A DNA stretch of 64,000 nucleotides from Bacteroidales bacterium (GCA_017965765.1 JAGCPJ010000029.1:1-64000); one strand, 5' to 3'. Counted from the first letter of the stretch, positions 25,311 to 35,469 are shown. A program made the numbers and translations. The notes: generated by a model not told the origin, from the sequence alone.

Positions 25311-25766
25311 CTATTCGATGTAGCTCTCTCCGGTTTCTTCTTCATCTTCTAACTCCACGGGCGATAGTTTCGCCGGAGGGTTGATGATGTCGGCCGTGAC
25401 GAATGCCAGGTTGAACTTGGGCTTGATGAGTCGCATGTATTTCTCCGCCTCAACCCTGTTCCTGAAGTCGCCGACGCGCAACCTGTAGTAGGGCTGCTCA
25501 TAGGTCAGATAGACGGGTAGCTCCGGGAAGGCTTTCATGAAGCTGCTTTTCATGGCTTCCGCATGGCTGATGGCATCGTTGCCGATCTCCATGAAAATCT
25601 GGACGCGATAGCCGTTCATCGTCTTGTTGGCGGCAAATACTTCGCGCTGTTTTCTCATCAAACGTTCCACCCTGCTGTCCTGGTCAAGATGAAGTGAGCC
25701 CTTGCGTTGGGCGAATCCGCAAGTGCTGATGGCGAATATCAGGAGGAATAAAAGGAGCTTTCTCAT
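25311..25766 (-). CDS. Exported SPOR-domain protein
   Basis: A 151-residue exported protein: signal peptide RKLLLFLLIFAISTCGFAQ, then a charged linker and a SPOR domain (about residues 50-130) recognised by GYRVQIFMEIGN and PYYRLRVGDFRNRVEAEKYM. SPOR domains bind denuded glycan strands of peptidoglycan, so a periplasmic cell-wall or division role is likely. A Cys just before the predicted cleavage site does not fit a lipobox well. The acidic C-terminus is short. Confidence 0.85.
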   Translation of the reverse strand: MRKLLLFLLIFAISTCGFAQRKGSLHLDQDSRVERLMRKQREVFAANKTMNGYRVQIFMEIGNDAISHAEAMKSSFMKAFPELPVYLTYEQPYYRLRVGDFRNRVEAEKYMRLIKPKFNLAFVTADIINPPAKLSPVELEDEEETGESYIE

Positions 25767-25808
25767 TTTATGTTTGTTTTCGGGCTGCTAAGTTACAACA
25801 TTTTTTAT

Positions 25809-25816
25809 TATCTTTG
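25809..25816 (+). promoter_or_regulatory. Promoter -7 box for ruvB
   Basis: TATCTTTG, 19 bases before the ruvB ATG. Confidence 0.6.
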
Positions 25817-25835
25817 TAGCCGTTGAAAAAAAGCG

Positions 25836-26864
25836 ATGAATAGCAACCTCGACCCCACCGGTTCCCATCTCTCCAAGGCGGAAAAAGATCTTGAGAATGT
25901 CCTGCGCCCTGATGCCTTCAGCAGTTTTGCGGGGCAGGAGAAGGTCGTGGAGAACCTGAGGGTCTTCGTGAAGGCTGCCGCACAACGTGGCGAAGCACTC
26001 GACCATACGCTTCTGCATGGCCCGCCGGGTCTGGGCAAGACCACGCTTTCCCATATCATCGCCCACGAACTGGGAGTCAACATGAAGATGACCTCGGGGC
26101 CTGTCCTCGACAAGCCGGGCAATCTTGCCGGACTGCTCACCAGCCTTGAACCGAACGATGTGCTGTTTATCGACGAGATCCATCGTCTCAGTCCCGTCGT
26201 GGAAGAGTATCTTTACTCGGCCATGGAGGATTACCGCATCGACATCATGATTGAGTCGGGACCCAACGCCCGCAGCATCCAGATCGCCCTCAATCCCTTT
26301 ACCTTGATCGGAGCCACCACGCGCTCTGGTTTGCTGACGGCACCACTGCGTTCCCGTTTCGGCATCAACCTCCGTCTGGAATACTATGACGCCAAAACGC
26401 TTTCCGGAATTGTGAAACGTTCCGCGGGTATCTTGCGTGTGCCCATCGATGATACTGCTGCTTACGAGATTGCGCGCCGCAGCCGTGGGACACCGCGTAT
26501 CGCCAACCTGTTGTTGCGCCGTGTGCGCGACTTCGCACAGATCCAAGGGGATGGACGCATCAACGTGGAAATCGCGAGGATTGGCTTGAGTGCCTTGAAC
26601 GTCGATGAGCATGGCCTTGATGACATGGATAACAAGATCCTCAACACAATTATTGAAAAATTCAAAGGTGGTCCCGTGGGCGTGAACACCATCGCCACCG
26701 CCGTGGGTGAAGATGCCGGCACCATCGAAGAGGTTTACGAGCCCTTCCTGATCCAAGAAGGTTATCTCATGCGTACCCCCCGCGGTAGGGAATGCACCGA
26801 TCTAGCCTATAAACACTTAGGGAAAATCCGTTTCTCCAAAACCGGAGAACTGGACCTGTTTTGA
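25836..26864 (+). CDS. ruvB: Holliday junction helicase RuvB
   Basis: The AAA+ motor of RuvAB. Walker A is [13 protein letters not shown], Walker B is [12 protein letters not shown], sensor 1 lies in [11 protein letters not shown] with the Arg finger in [11 protein letters not shown], and the C-terminal winged helix ([20 protein letters not shown]) binds DNA. At 342 residues it is complete. It is not linked to ruvA, which sits with sprA. Its TGA is formed at the junction with a heptamer array. Confidence 0.96.
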   Translation: MNSNLDPTGSHLSKAEKDLENVLRPDAFSSFAGQEKVVENLRVFVKAAAQRGEALDHTLLHGPPGLGKTTLSHIIAHELGVNMKMTSGPVLDKPGNLAGLLTSLEPNDVLFIDEIHRLSPVVEEYLYSAMEDYRIDIMIESGPNARSIQIALNPFTLIGATTRSGLLTAPLRSRFGINLRLEYYDAKTLSGIVKRSAGILRVPIDDTAAYEIARRSRGTPRIANLLLRRVRDFAQIQGDGRINVEIARIGLSALNVDEHGLDDMDNKILNTIIEKFKGGPVGVNTIATAVGEDAGTIEEVYEPFLIQEGYLMRTPRGRECTDLAYKHLGKIRFSKTGELDLF

Positions 26865-26890
26865 ATTCCGAATTCCGAATTCCGAATTTT
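26863..26890. repeat. Heptamer array GAATTCC between convergent genes
   Basis: Three exact GAATTCC units and a GAATTTT variant fill the whole gap between ruvB and rpoN, touching the stop codons of both. Confidence 0.9.
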
Positions 26891-28415
26891 ATAGCTCTTT
26901 CCTCAGCCTTGCCACCGGGATGCCCAGCTGCTCTCGGTACTTCGCCACGGTTCGACGAGCGATGGGGTAGCCTTTTTCCTTCAACACCGCCATCAGCTCT
27001 TCGTCGGTCATCGGCTTGCTCTTGTCTTCCTCTTCAACGCAGTCCTGAAGGATCTTCTTGATTTCACGGGTAGAGACTTCTTCGCCCTCTTCATTGGTGA
27101 TGCCTTCACTGAAGAAGGTCTTCAACAGATGGGTGCCGTATGGGGTCTGGACGTATTTGCTGTTGGCCACGCGCGACACCGTGGAGATGTCTAGGTTCAC
27201 CTTCTCGGCGATGTCTTTCAGGATCATGGGCTTGAGTTTGGTCTCATCGCCCGTGAGGAAATATTCCTCTTGCATGTCCATGATGGCCTTCATGGTGATG
27301 TAAAGGGTGTGCTGCCGCTGACGTATGGCGTCGATGAACCATTTGGCGCCGTCAATCTTCTGGCGGACAAACTGAGCGGCCTCCTGCATGGTCTTCGACT
27401 CCTTGCTCTTGGAAAAATCTTCAAGCATCTTCACATATTGCTTGTTGACTTTCAGGTCGGGGTTGTTCCTGCCGTCAAGAGAAAGCTCCAGATGGCCATC
27501 CTTGATGGAGATAAAGAAATCAGGGGTGATGTAATAGCTGATTCTCGCACTCGAGCTGGAAGAGTCGCCTGGTTTGGGGTTCAGCTTCAAGATCTCATCC
27601 AAGGCAGCCTTAAGTTGGCGGTTTGAAGCGCCTGTCCGTTTGGCGATCTTGTCGTAGTGTTTCTTGGTGAACTCTTCGAAACAGTTTTTGATGATGTCGG
27701 CGCACAACCGATAGTCATTGTATGGATTTTCCTCTTGGAGTCGCTCTATCTGGATGAGCAGGCACTCTTGGAGGTTGGTGGCGCCGATGCCAGGTGGATC
27801 GAATTGTTGCACCACTTTCAGCACCTTCTTGACTTCCTCTTCCGTGGTCTCGAGATTCATCGTGAAAAGCAGGTCATCCACGAGGTTGGGGATGGGACGG
27901 CTTAGATAGCCATTGTCGTCAAGATTGCCTATGATGTATTTGCCAATAAGCTCTTCTTCTTCTGTAAGATCGTGATAACCAAGCTGTTGGATTAGATAAT
28001 CCTGGAAGGAGTCTTCGTGGGTGATGGGCATCTGGCGGTCTTCGTCGTCTTGGCTGCGGTTGTTGACATGCGACTTGTAAGCGTAATCGTACTCGTCCTC
28101 TTCAGGGAGGTAGTCGTTCAAGTCGAACTCATCCTCCTTGTTGACGGGGATTTCGTCATCATTGTAGTTGTCGTTTTCTCCATTGTCGCCCTCTTCGTAA
28201 CCATCGTTATCCCCAAGATTCTCATCGCCTTCGTTCATCGGTTCGTTGTCGTCGCTGCTCATGTTGTCTTCCAGCGCGGGGTTGGACTCGATTTCTTCCT
28301 TGATCCTTTGCTCCAATTCAATCAAAGGCAATTGCAACAGCTTCATCAACTGAATCTGTTGAGGCGAGAGCTTCAGCTCTTGTCGCTGTACTTGGGTTAA
28401 ACGTTGATCGCTCAT
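26889..28415 (-). CDS. rpoN: RNA polymerase sigma-54 factor
   Basis: Sigma-54 directs RNA polymerase to -24/-12 promoters that need AAA+ activators. Region I is the Gln/Leu-rich N-terminus (LSPQQIQLMKLLQLPLIELE), followed by an unusually acidic region II (residues 50-112, almost all D, E, N), the core-binding domain, and the C-terminal RpoN box ARRTVAKYRE. At 508 residues it is complete. It lies 28 bases after asnS and is probably transcribed with it. No sigma-54 activator is seen in this window. Confidence 0.96.
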   Translation of the reverse strand: MSDQRLTQVQRQELKLSPQQIQLMKLLQLPLIELEQRIKEEIESNPALEDNMSSDDNEPMNEGDENLGDNDGYEEGDNGENDNYNDDEIPVNKEDEFDLNDYLPEEDEYDYAYKSHVNNRSQDDEDRQMPITHEDSFQDYLIQQLGYHDLTEEEELIGKYIIGNLDDNGYLSRPIPNLVDDLLFTMNLETTEEEVKKVLKVVQQFDPPGIGATNLQECLLIQIERLQEENPYNDYRLCADIIKNCFEEFTKKHYDKIAKRTGASNRQLKAALDEILKLNPKPGDSSSSSARISYYITPDFFISIKDGHLELSLDGRNNPDLKVNKQYVKMLEDFSKSKESKTMQEAAQFVRQKIDGAKWFIDAIRQRQHTLYITMKAIMDMQEEYFLTGDETKLKPMILKDIAEKVNLDISTVSRVANSKYVQTPYGTHLLKTFFSEGITNEEGEEVSTREIKKILQDCVEEEDKSKPMTDEELMAVLKEKGYPIARRTVAKYREQLGIPVARLRKEL

Positions 28416-28429
28416 AGCAGAAGGTTTTT

Positions 28430-28443
28430 GAATTCCGAATTTA
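28430..28443. repeat. Short GAATTCC heptamer pair
   Basis: GAATTCC plus GAATTTA sit between the asnS stop and the rpoN start, preceded by TTTTT as at the ruvB end. Confidence 0.6.
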
Positions 28444-29883
28444 TTAATATAGGCAGTTTTTCGGTGTTCTTGGGAAGGGGATGACGTCGCGGATGTTGGT
28501 CATGCCGGTGATGAACAGCAGCAGTCGTTCGAAGCCGAGGCCATAGCCGGAGTGCGGCACCGAGCCGAAGCGACGGCTGTCGAGGTACCAGTTCATGGAT
28601 TCCTCGGGGATGCCCACTTCATGCATGCGGTCGAGGATCTTGTTGATATCGGTCTCACGCTCTGAGCCGCCGATGATCTCTCCGATGCCGGGGAAGAGTA
28701 CGTCCATGGCGCGGACGGTCTTGCCGTCTTCGTTCTGTTTCATGTAGAAGGCTTTGATCTCCTTGGGATAGTCGGTCAGGATGACGGGCTTCTTGAAGTG
28801 CTTTTCAACGAGATAGCGCTCGTGCTCCGACTGCAGGTCCACGCCCCAGCCGTTGACGGGGTATTGGAACTTGCCTTTCTTGTTGTAGTTGGAGTTACGC
28901 AGGATGTCGATGGCCTCGGTATAGGTCAAGCGTACGAATTCGTGTTCCAGGACGAAGTGCAGCTTGCTGATGAGCTCCATCGACTTGTCTTCCTCTTTCT
29001 TGCCCTTCTCTTCGTCCTGCAAGCGCTTGCTGAGGAATTGGAGGTCGTCCATGTTGTTGTCCAAGGCGTATTGGATCAAGTATTTCAGCATCTCCTCGGC
29101 GAGGTCCATGTTGTCGTTGATGTCGTAGAAGGCCATCTCGGGCTCGATCATCCAGAACTCAGCCAGGTGGCGTGTGGTGTTGGAGTTCTCGGCGCGGAAA
29201 GTGGGACCGAAGGTATAGATCTTACCTAGGGCAGTAGCGGCCAACTCGCCTTCGAGTTGTCCCGAAACGGTGAGGTTGGTTGACTTGCCGAAGAAGTCCT
29301 GCTTGTAGTCGATGTTGCCTTGTTCGTCGCGTGGCGGGTTGTTCAAGTCCAAAGTGGTCACCTGGAACATCTCGCCGGCGCCTTCAGCGTCCGATGCGGT
29401 AATCAAAGGGGTATGGATGTTGTAGAAGCCTCGCTCGGTGAAGAACTTGTGGATGGCGAACACCATGGCGTGACGCAGACGCATCACGGCACCGAAGGTG
29501 TTGGTGCGGAAACGCAGGTGCGCGATGTCACGCAGGAACTCCAAGGAGTGTTTCTTGGGCTGTAACGGGTACTCGTCGGGGTTGGCGGGACCGAACAGCC
29601 CGATCTCCTTCACGGAGAGTTCCACGGCTTGGCCACTGCCCATAGAGGCTACCAATACGCCCTTGGCCCAAAGGGAAGCACCAGCATGCATCAACGCCAG
29701 CTTTTCTTCAGGAATGACGTTCAGGTCAACGACCAGCTGAAGGTTGTTGATGGTGGATCCATCGTTCAAGGCGATGAAAGCTACGTTCTTGCTGCCGCGC
29801 TTGTTGCGCACCCATCCCATTACGGTGATTTCTTCTTCCGATGCCTGCATCTGCAAGGCTTGTTTGATCTCTACTCTTTTCAC
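28444..29883 (-). CDS. asnS: Asparaginyl-tRNA synthetase
   Basis: A class IIb synthetase: N-terminal OB-fold anticodon domain ([20 protein letters not shown]), motif 2 in [20 protein letters not shown] and motif 3 in [20 protein letters not shown], ending [12 protein letters not shown]. Length is 479 residues. The insertion with a Lys/Glu-rich stretch around residues 290-300 is normal in this group. A minus-strand promoter lies 23 bases upstream, and rpoN follows. Confidence 0.96.
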   Translation of the reverse strand: MKRVEIKQALQMQASEEEITVMGWVRNKRGSKNVAFIALNDGSTINNLQLVVDLNVIPEEKLALMHAGASLWAKGVLVASMGSGQAVELSVKEIGLFGPANPDEYPLQPKKHSLEFLRDIAHLRFRTNTFGAVMRLRHAMVFAIHKFFTERGFYNIHTPLITASDAEGAGEMFQVTTLDLNNPPRDEQGNIDYKQDFFGKSTNLTVSGQLEGELAATALGKIYTFGPTFRAENSNTTRHLAEFWMIEPEMAFYDINDNMDLAEEMLKYLIQYALDNNMDDLQFLSKRLQDEEKGKKEEDKSMELISKLHFVLEHEFVRLTYTEAIDILRNSNYNKKGKFQYPVNGWGVDLQSEHERYLVEKHFKKPVILTDYPKEIKAFYMKQNEDGKTVRAMDVLFPGIGEIIGGSERETDINKILDRMHEVGIPEESMNWYLDSRRFGSVPHSGYGLGFERLLLFITGMTNIRDVIPFPRTPKNCLY

Positions 29884-29906
29884 GATATCTAGGTTTAATT
29901 CAAGCG

Positions 29907-29914
29907 CAAAGTTA
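29907..29914 (-). promoter_or_regulatory. Promoter -7 box for asnS-rpoN
   Basis: TAACTTTG on the minus strand, 23 bases before the asnS ATG. Confidence 0.6.
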
Positions 29915-29947
29915 CGAAAAAATCACATTGGACGAATAAAAATGCTG

Positions 29948-29955
29948 TATATTTG
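29948..29955 (+). promoter_or_regulatory. Promoter -7 box touching the DAHP synthase start
   Basis: TATATTTG ends only five bases before the ATG, so the transcript would start at or next to the start codon. Confidence 0.6.
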
Positions 29956-29960
29956 CAACG

Positions 29961-31004
29961 ATGAACTATCCTTTGATTATCGCGGGTCCATGCAGTGTCG
30001 AGTCCGAGGAACAAATCCTCGTCACGGCGCGTGCTTTGGCTAAGATCCCTGCTGTGAACATGCTGCGCGGTGGCATTTGGAAACCCCGCACCCGTCCCGA
30101 TGCTTTTGAGGGCAGGGGAGAAGCGGGCCTGGTTTGGCTTCAACGGGCCGGACAGGAAACGGGTTTGCCCATCGCTACAGAGGTGGCTACGCCGGAACAT
30201 GTGGAGTTGGCGATGAAATATGGGGTGGATGCGCTCTGGATTGGCGCTCGTACCGTGGTCAACCCCTTCTCCGTACAACAATTGGCGGATGTCCTGCGGG
30301 GTTCCAAGGTTACCGTGTTGGTGAAAAACCCGGTCTCTCCCGACCTGAACCTTTGGATCGGTGCGCTTGAGCGTTTCCAAAAGGCTGGCTTGTCGGATTT
30401 GATAGCCGTCCATCGTGGCTTTTCCTATTATAAAGAGTCACCCTACCGCAACTTCCCGATGTGGGAGATCCCCATTGCCTTGAGTCAGCGCTTGAATGTG
30501 CCAGTCATCACCGACATCAGCCATATCTGCGGCAATCGCGAGCTGCTACAGCCTACGGCTCAGAAAGCCCTTGACCTGGCTTCCGACGGCTTGATGATTG
30601 AATGCCATTGCTGTCCCGAAGCCGCTTTGACCGATGCCCAGCAGCAGATCACGCCAGCGGCTTTGGAATCCTTGCTTGACAGCCTCGCCTTCCGCTCCAA
30701 AAACACGGGTAACGTGGAACGCGACCTCGCCAGCCTCCGGAGTGAGATCGACGACATCGACTCGGAATTGCTTCAGCTGCTTGCCCGTCGCATGGAGGTC
30801 AGCGCTCAAATTGGTGAATACAAGAAGCACAATAATGTCACCGTGGTGCAGATGGACCGCTGGAAACGGATTCTCGCCGACCATATCGCTACCGGAGGGG
30901 AGCTTGGTCTCGATCAAGAAGTGGTCAGGGCGGTGTTCGAAGCCATCCATCAGGCGTCGATCAGACGCCAGTCGGAAGTCATGGAAAAACGCAAGGATCA
31001 ATAG
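29961..31004 (+). CDS. Bifunctional DAHP synthase / chorismate mutase
   Basis: Residues 1-255 are a type I-beta 3-deoxy-7-phosphoheptulonate synthase (IIAGPCSVESEEQ, GGIWKPRTRPDAFEG, ITDISHICGNRELL, DGLMIECHCCPEAALTDA), the first step of aromatic amino-acid synthesis. Residues 262-347 are an AroQ chorismate mutase (LRSEIDDIDSELLQLLARRM ... EVVRAVFEAIHQASI). The fusion lets prephenate synthesis and feedback control be linked. It lacks the extra N-terminal residues seen in many relatives, opening straight into the first strand. The 3' end overlaps the convergent lipoprotein gene by seven bases. Confidence 0.93.
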   Translation: MNYPLIIAGPCSVESEEQILVTARALAKIPAVNMLRGGIWKPRTRPDAFEGRGEAGLVWLQRAGQETGLPIATEVATPEHVELAMKYGVDALWIGARTVVNPFSVQQLADVLRGSKVTVLVKNPVSPDLNLWIGALERFQKAGLSDLIAVHRGFSYYKESPYRNFPMWEIPIALSQRLNVPVITDISHICGNRELLQPTAQKALDLASDGLMIECHCCPEAALTDAQQQITPAALESLLDSLAFRSKNTGNVERDLASLRSEIDDIDSELLQLLARRMEVSAQIGEYKKHNNVTVVQMDRWKRILADHIATGGELGLDQEVVRAVFEAIHQASIRRQSEVMEKRKDQ

Positions 31005-31459
31005 TAGCTGGTGATTCTCAAGCTGGTCCCGTCATACGTGTAATTGTACGGATACAGGCGATAAGTACCTTCTCCCTCAACGATGTAGCCATCCAAGATG
31101 TTGTACTTGATGTCGTTGCAATGGTCCACGACATAGTAAGCGTCTTCCACCACCAAACGGGTGCAGTTGCCATTGCCGTCGCAGCAGGTATTGGGCTTGT
31201 TGGGCGGCAGTCGGTCCCACACGGTGAAACTGTCTTGTGAAACACGAAACACGATGATGCCTCGGCTGGTGCTCTGCGGGTCAGACGTGTAGTACTTGTA
31301 GCCCCCTGGGAAGTTCAGCTCATATTCCTTGATGGAGTTGGGATAGATGGTGAAATCCACGATGGCGTTCGGATGGTTGGGGTTCTCCCAAGGGTCTTTG
31401 CAACCCGAAAGCCACAAAATGAGCAGCAAGGTGAGTGTAAAAGCCAGTGTTTTTTTCAT
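30998..31459 (-). CDS. Rieske-like fold lipoprotein, degenerate cluster site
   Basis: A 153-residue lipoprotein with lipobox LWLSGC (Cys20). The rest follows the pattern of Bacteroidota Rieske-like lipoproteins: LNFPGGYKYYT, RGIIVFRVSQDSFTVWDR, then a Cys/His region and a final strand pair resembling YRLYPYNYTYDGTSLRI. The usual CxH ... CxxH ligands are absent; only Cys92, Cys93, Cys99, His113 and Cys114 remain. A [2Fe-2S] cluster is therefore doubtful, and zinc binding or no metal is possible. The family link is by eye. Confidence 0.65.
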   Translation of the reverse strand: MKKTLAFTLTLLLILWLSGCKDPWENPNHPNAIVDFTIYPNSIKEYELNFPGGYKYYTSDPQSTSRGIIVFRVSQDSFTVWDRLPPNKPNTCCDGNGNCTRLVVEDAYYVVDHCNDIKYNILDGYIVEGEGTYRLYPYNYTYDGTSLRITSYY

Positions 31460-31463
31460 GCCC

Positions 31464-31471
31464 CAAAGGTA
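31464..31471 (-). promoter_or_regulatory. Promoter -7 box touching the Rieske-like gene start
   Basis: TACCTTTG on the minus strand ends four bases before the ATG of the lipoprotein gene. Confidence 0.55.
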
Positions 31472-31627
31472 ATCAATTATTAATTAATAGGTGTTTCCCT
31501 TCCTATTTCTTTTTTCCCTAAAAAAATAATGCAGTCGAGCGCCGTTTCTAACATGCTAGTTTTCATTACTTTTATTAAATGTTAAAAATTTTATGATTAT
31601 AAAAAAGTCACTAAAAACTGTTTTTTC

Positions 31628-31658
31628 TTGTGTGCTTATTAAAAAGTTTATAATTTTG
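31628..31658 (+). promoter_or_regulatory. Promoter of the TonB receptor operon
   Basis: TTG (-33) at 31628-31630 and TAATTTTG (-7) at 31651-31658 are 20 bases apart. The surrounding 31460-31707 gap is strongly AT-rich and shows no reading frame; expected leader is about 43 bases. Confidence 0.65.
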
Positions 31659-31707
31659 GAGTCTTTTTAATGCAAATTAAAAGCAGTATAACATAAAATT
31701 ACAAGGT

Positions 31708-34700
31708 ATGTTTAGAAATTTACTAATGACCCTTGCGATTGTGTTAGCGACATCCATGTTAGCTTTCGCACAGCAAGGACGACTCAAAGGAAAGGTTACC
31801 GATGAAACGGGTCAGCCCGTATCATTCGCAAACATCGTCCTTGAAAAAGGAGGAACGATGATTGGAGGTGCGACCTCGGATTTCGATGGTAACTACGACA
31901 TCAACCCGATTCCTCCGGGAACGTATGATTTGAAGGCAACCTTCGTTGGCTACAACAATTATGTCTTGAACGGCATTATTATTCCTGCCAACAAGATTAC
32001 CGACTGGAACATCAAGATGACCAGTGGTGCCATCAGTTTGAATGAGGTCACGGTCATCGATTACGAGGTGCCTCTAATCTCGAAGGACAACACCACTTCA
32101 GGTGCATCCATCACGGCAGAGGAAATCGCGAAGTTGCCTAACCGTTCTGCATCAGGTGTCGCTTCCACGGTCGGTGGTGTGTTTACCGCCGACGGTGAAG
32201 TCGGTAGTATCCGTGGTTCTCGTGAAAGCGCGGTGTACTACATCGACGGTGTGAAGGTTATCGGTAGTGCCAGCGTGCCTCAAAGCGCTATTGACCAGGT
32301 GGACGTGATCCTCGGTGGTACCCCTGCCATGTACGGTGACGCCATGGGTGGTATCATCAACTTGACCACCAAGGGCCCGAGCCGTACCTTCGGTGCCGGC
32401 TTGGAACTTGAGACCTCTGTCGAAGGTTACGGCCACAGCCGTCTGGGCTTCAGCATCCAGGGACCGCTCATCAAAGGCAAACAGGCTGAGACCGCTCTCC
32501 TCGGTTTCTTCCTCGCCGGTGACTTGAGCTACCACAAGATCGGCGCCCTCTCCGCTACGGGCTTCTATACCGCCGACACCGCTTGGCAGAGACGTATCGA
32601 AGAGCAACCGCTCGTACTCTCTGGCGTGGGTTCCGGTACCTATCAAACAGCCAACTATACCAAAAAGGCGGACCTCGTCTATTCGAGATTCTCAACCAAC
32701 ACGAGCAACTACAGCATCAACCTCTCTGGTAACATCAACGTCCGTACCACCGAGACCATCAACTTGACCATCGGCGGTTCGTTCTACAGATACCAGGGCC
32801 ACGGCTTCAGCTCCAACTACTCGTACTTCAACACGGCCAAGAACTCGATCGACAAATCCGGTACCACCCGTGGTTATGTCCGCTTCACCCAGCGCTTCCC
32901 CACGGCCCCGGAAAGCAACTCGCTGATCCGCAACTTCTACTATAGCATCCAAGCGGACTACACAAGATCGACCGGCGAAGAAGGTGACCCCGACCTGTGG
33001 GACAACATCTTCGCATACGGCAACCTCGGCCGTTATACCACCTACAAGACCCCGACCTTCCAAATCGGTTCGGTGGATTCAGTGCTGGTTGACGGAACCC
33101 ATTACCAGACCCTGAGCAATGTGAACGTGTTGAACACCTGGGACTTCGATACCCTCGTCGATTTCCACGCCTCTCGCTTCAACCCGCTCCTGGCTAGATA
33201 CACCGACTACTACCTGGATCTCTATAGAGACTACGGTGCTACCGGTTTCTATGACAACTTCACCAGCCTCCAACTCGGTGGCGCCCTGCTGAACGGCGAC
33301 AGCCCTGACTACATCTATGGTTTGTACGCTGTTCCGGGCACCCTGATGTCTGGCTACTACAAGAGTGTCAGCGACCAGTTTGCCGTGAACGTCAACGCCT
33401 CCATGACCGTTGGCAAGGGCGAAAGCTCACACGAAATCAAACTCGGTTTCCAGTACGAACAACGTAACTCCAGCGCCATGAGCTACAGCACCAACTACTG
33501 GCTGCTCATGCGTGGCCTGGTCAACTCACATATCCAAGAGCTTGATGTGGCCAACCCGTATGCCACCAGCCATGACGGCTTCGTGGACACCGTTTGGTAC
33601 CACAGACTGTATGACGGCGAGACCCAGAAGGTTTTCGACGCCAACCTGCGTAAAGCCATGGGCCTGTCCCTCACCGGTACCGACTACATCCTCATCGACT
33701 CCTATAACTTCAACGACAACTCCATCATGTACTATGATGAGAATGGTAACCTGAAGAAAGGTGTCGTTGACGGTGGCCTCAACATCAGCATGTTCGCTCC
33801 CGATGAACTCACCCGCGACGGTAGCTTCTATGTCTCCTACTACGGCTACTCCTTCGACGGTAAGAAACATCGTTGGAACGAACGTCCTACCTTGGAGGAC
33901 TTCTTCAACCAGACAACCACGGACGAAAACGGCAATACCTTCAACACCCGCCCGGTGGCCTCCAGCCAACCGATCTACACCGCTGGCTACATCCAGGATA
34001 AGTTCGCGTTCAAAGACCTGATCTTCCAGATCGGTATCCGCGCCGACCGCTTCGATGCTAACCAGTACGTGCTCAAGGATCCGTTCATCCTCTACGACTA
34101 TAAGACCGTCGGCGACCTCCGTAGCAATGGCCAAATCACCCTCCCCACCGGAGAAGCTGTGACCGTTCCGGACAACATCGGCGACGACTTCGCAATCTAT
34201 GTTAACAAAGTCACCGACATCAACAGCATCGTGGGTTACCGTAGCGGTACTACCTGGTTCAATGCTGAAGGTGCTGAGATTTCCTCACCTACCGTCCTCG
34301 ACAAGGGTTCAGGTATCTCCCCGTGGCTTAACAAACCCGACCAGCAAAGAGTTGACATGGAATCCTTCGAGGACTATGAGCCTCAGTGGAACTTCATGCC
34401 TCGTATCTCATTCTCCTTCCCGATCTCCGACGAAGCCTTGTTCTTCGCCCACTATGACGTGCTGACCCAGCGTCCTACCAGCTCATACTTTATGAGCCCC
34501 CTCAACTACTACTACTTCAATGACGTGTCAGGTACCTTGGCCAACCCCAACTTGAAGCCCATGCAGACCGTTGACTACGAACTCGGTTTCACCCAGAAGC
34601 TGACCAACACTTCATCCTTCACCATCACCGCTTATTATAATGAGGTGCGTAACTTGATCCAGATGTACCGTCTCACAGGTGCCTATCCTAAGGACTACTC

Positions 34701-35469
34701 CTCCTTCAGTAACCTCGACTTCGGTACCATCAAGGGTCTGACCGCTGAATATGACCTCCGTAGAACCAAGAACGTGCGTGTCCGCGCCAGCTATACTTTG
34801 CAGTATGCTAACATGACCGGTGCTTCCACCACGACCGCTGCCGCGTTGATCAACGCAGGTGTGCCGAACTTGAGATCTACCTTCCCGACCAGCGTTGACC
34901 GCCGTCACATGATCAGCCTTGGTGTTGACTATCGTTTCGGCTCTGGCAAGAAGTATGACGGTCCCGTCATCAACCGCGAGAAGTCTGGCAAGGCCCCGAT
35001 CCAACTCCTGGCCAATGCAGGCGCCTCCATGACCGTCACCGGTGGTTCCGGTACGCCTTACACCGCTTCCCGTACGGTGTCCTCACCGCTCTCTGGAAGC
35101 AACAACCTGCTCAAAGGTACCTACTACGGTTCCAGAATGCCGGCCTCCTTCAAGATCGACCTCCGTGTTGACAAAGACTTCGATGTCACCCTCGGCGGTA
35201 AGAAAGAAGGTAAGAAAGGCCATGACGCCTACTTCAACGTGTATGTCAACATCACGAACCTCCTCAACGCTAAGAACATCCTGAATGTTTATAACGCTAC
35301 TGGCGACCCGGACGACGATGGTTACCTGACTTCACCCAAGTATCAGAGCCAGATCCGTTCGCAAATTGACCCGCAGGCTTTCATCGATATGTATAGTCTC
35401 TACGTGAACAGAGGCGGCAACTACTCAACTCCTCGTCAGATTAAGATTGGAGCTAGCTTTAATTTCTAA
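31708..35469 (+). CDS. TonB-dependent outer-membrane receptor with carboxypeptidase-like domain
   Basis: A 1,253-residue receptor: signal peptide (to LAFAQ), a carboxypeptidase regulatory-like domain (residues 24-105, GKVTDETGQPVSFANIVLE), a TonB-box-like EVTVIDYE, a plug domain (ASGVASTVGGVFTADGE ... AMYGDAMGGIINLTTKG) and a 22-strand-type barrel ending IGASFNF. It opens a three-gene operon with a giant sorting-domain protein and a PorV-like barrel, with 36-38 base gaps. No SusD gene follows, so it is not a standard SusCD pair. Codons favour AAC, ACC, CGT and GGT, suggesting high expression. Ligand unknown. Confidence 0.93.
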   Translation: MFRNLLMTLAIVLATSMLAFAQQGRLKGKVTDETGQPVSFANIVLEKGGTMIGGATSDFDGNYDINPIPPGTYDLKATFVGYNNYVLNGIIIPANKITDWNIKMTSGAISLNEVTVIDYEVPLISKDNTTSGASITAEEIAKLPNRSASGVASTVGGVFTADGEVGSIRGSRESAVYYIDGVKVIGSASVPQSAIDQVDVILGGTPAMYGDAMGGIINLTTKGPSRTFGAGLELETSVEGYGHSRLGFSIQGPLIKGKQAETALLGFFLAGDLSYHKIGALSATGFYTADTAWQRRIEEQPLVLSGVGSGTYQTANYTKKADLVYSRFSTNTSNYSINLSGNINVRTTETINLTIGGSFYRYQGHGFSSNYSYFNTAKNSIDKSGTTRGYVRFTQRFPTAPESNSLIRNFYYSIQADYTRSTGEEGDPDLWDNIFAYGNLGRYTTYKTPTFQIGSVDSVLVDGTHYQTLSNVNVLNTWDFDTLVDFHASRFNPLLARYTDYYLDLYRDYGATGFYDNFTSLQLGGALLNGDSPDYIYGLYAVPGTLMSGYYKSVSDQFAVNVNASMTVGKGESSHEIKLGFQYEQRNSSAMSYSTNYWLLMRGLVNSHIQELDVANPYATSHDGFVDTVWYHRLYDGETQKVFDANLRKAMGLSLTGTDYILIDSYNFNDNSIMYYDENGNLKKGVVDGGLNISMFAPDELTRDGSFYVSYYGYSFDGKKHRWNERPTLEDFFNQTTTDENGNTFNTRPVASSQPIYTAGYIQDKFAFKDLIFQIGIRADRFDANQYVLKDPFILYDYKTVGDLRSNGQITLPTGEAVTVPDNIGDDFAIYVNKVTDINSIVGYRSGTTWFNAEGAEISSPTVLDKGSGISPWLNKPDQQRVDMESFEDYEPQWNFMPRISFSFPISDEALFFAHYDVLTQRPTSSYFMSPLNYYYFNDVSGTLANPNLKPMQTVDYELGFTQKLTNTSSFTITAYYNEVRNLIQMYRLTGAYPKDYSSFSNLDFGTIKGLTAEYDLRRTKNVRVRASYTLQYANMTGASTTTAAALINAGVPNLRSTFPTSVDRRHMISLGVDYRFGSGKKYDGPVINREKSGKAPIQLLANAGASMTVTGGSGTPYTASRTVSSPLSGSNNLLKGTYYGSRMPASFKIDLRVDKDFDVTLGGKKEGKKGHDAYFNVYVNITNLLNAKNILNVYNATGDPDDDGYLTSPKYQSQIRSQIDPQAFIDMYSLYVNRGGNYSTPRQIKIGASFNF

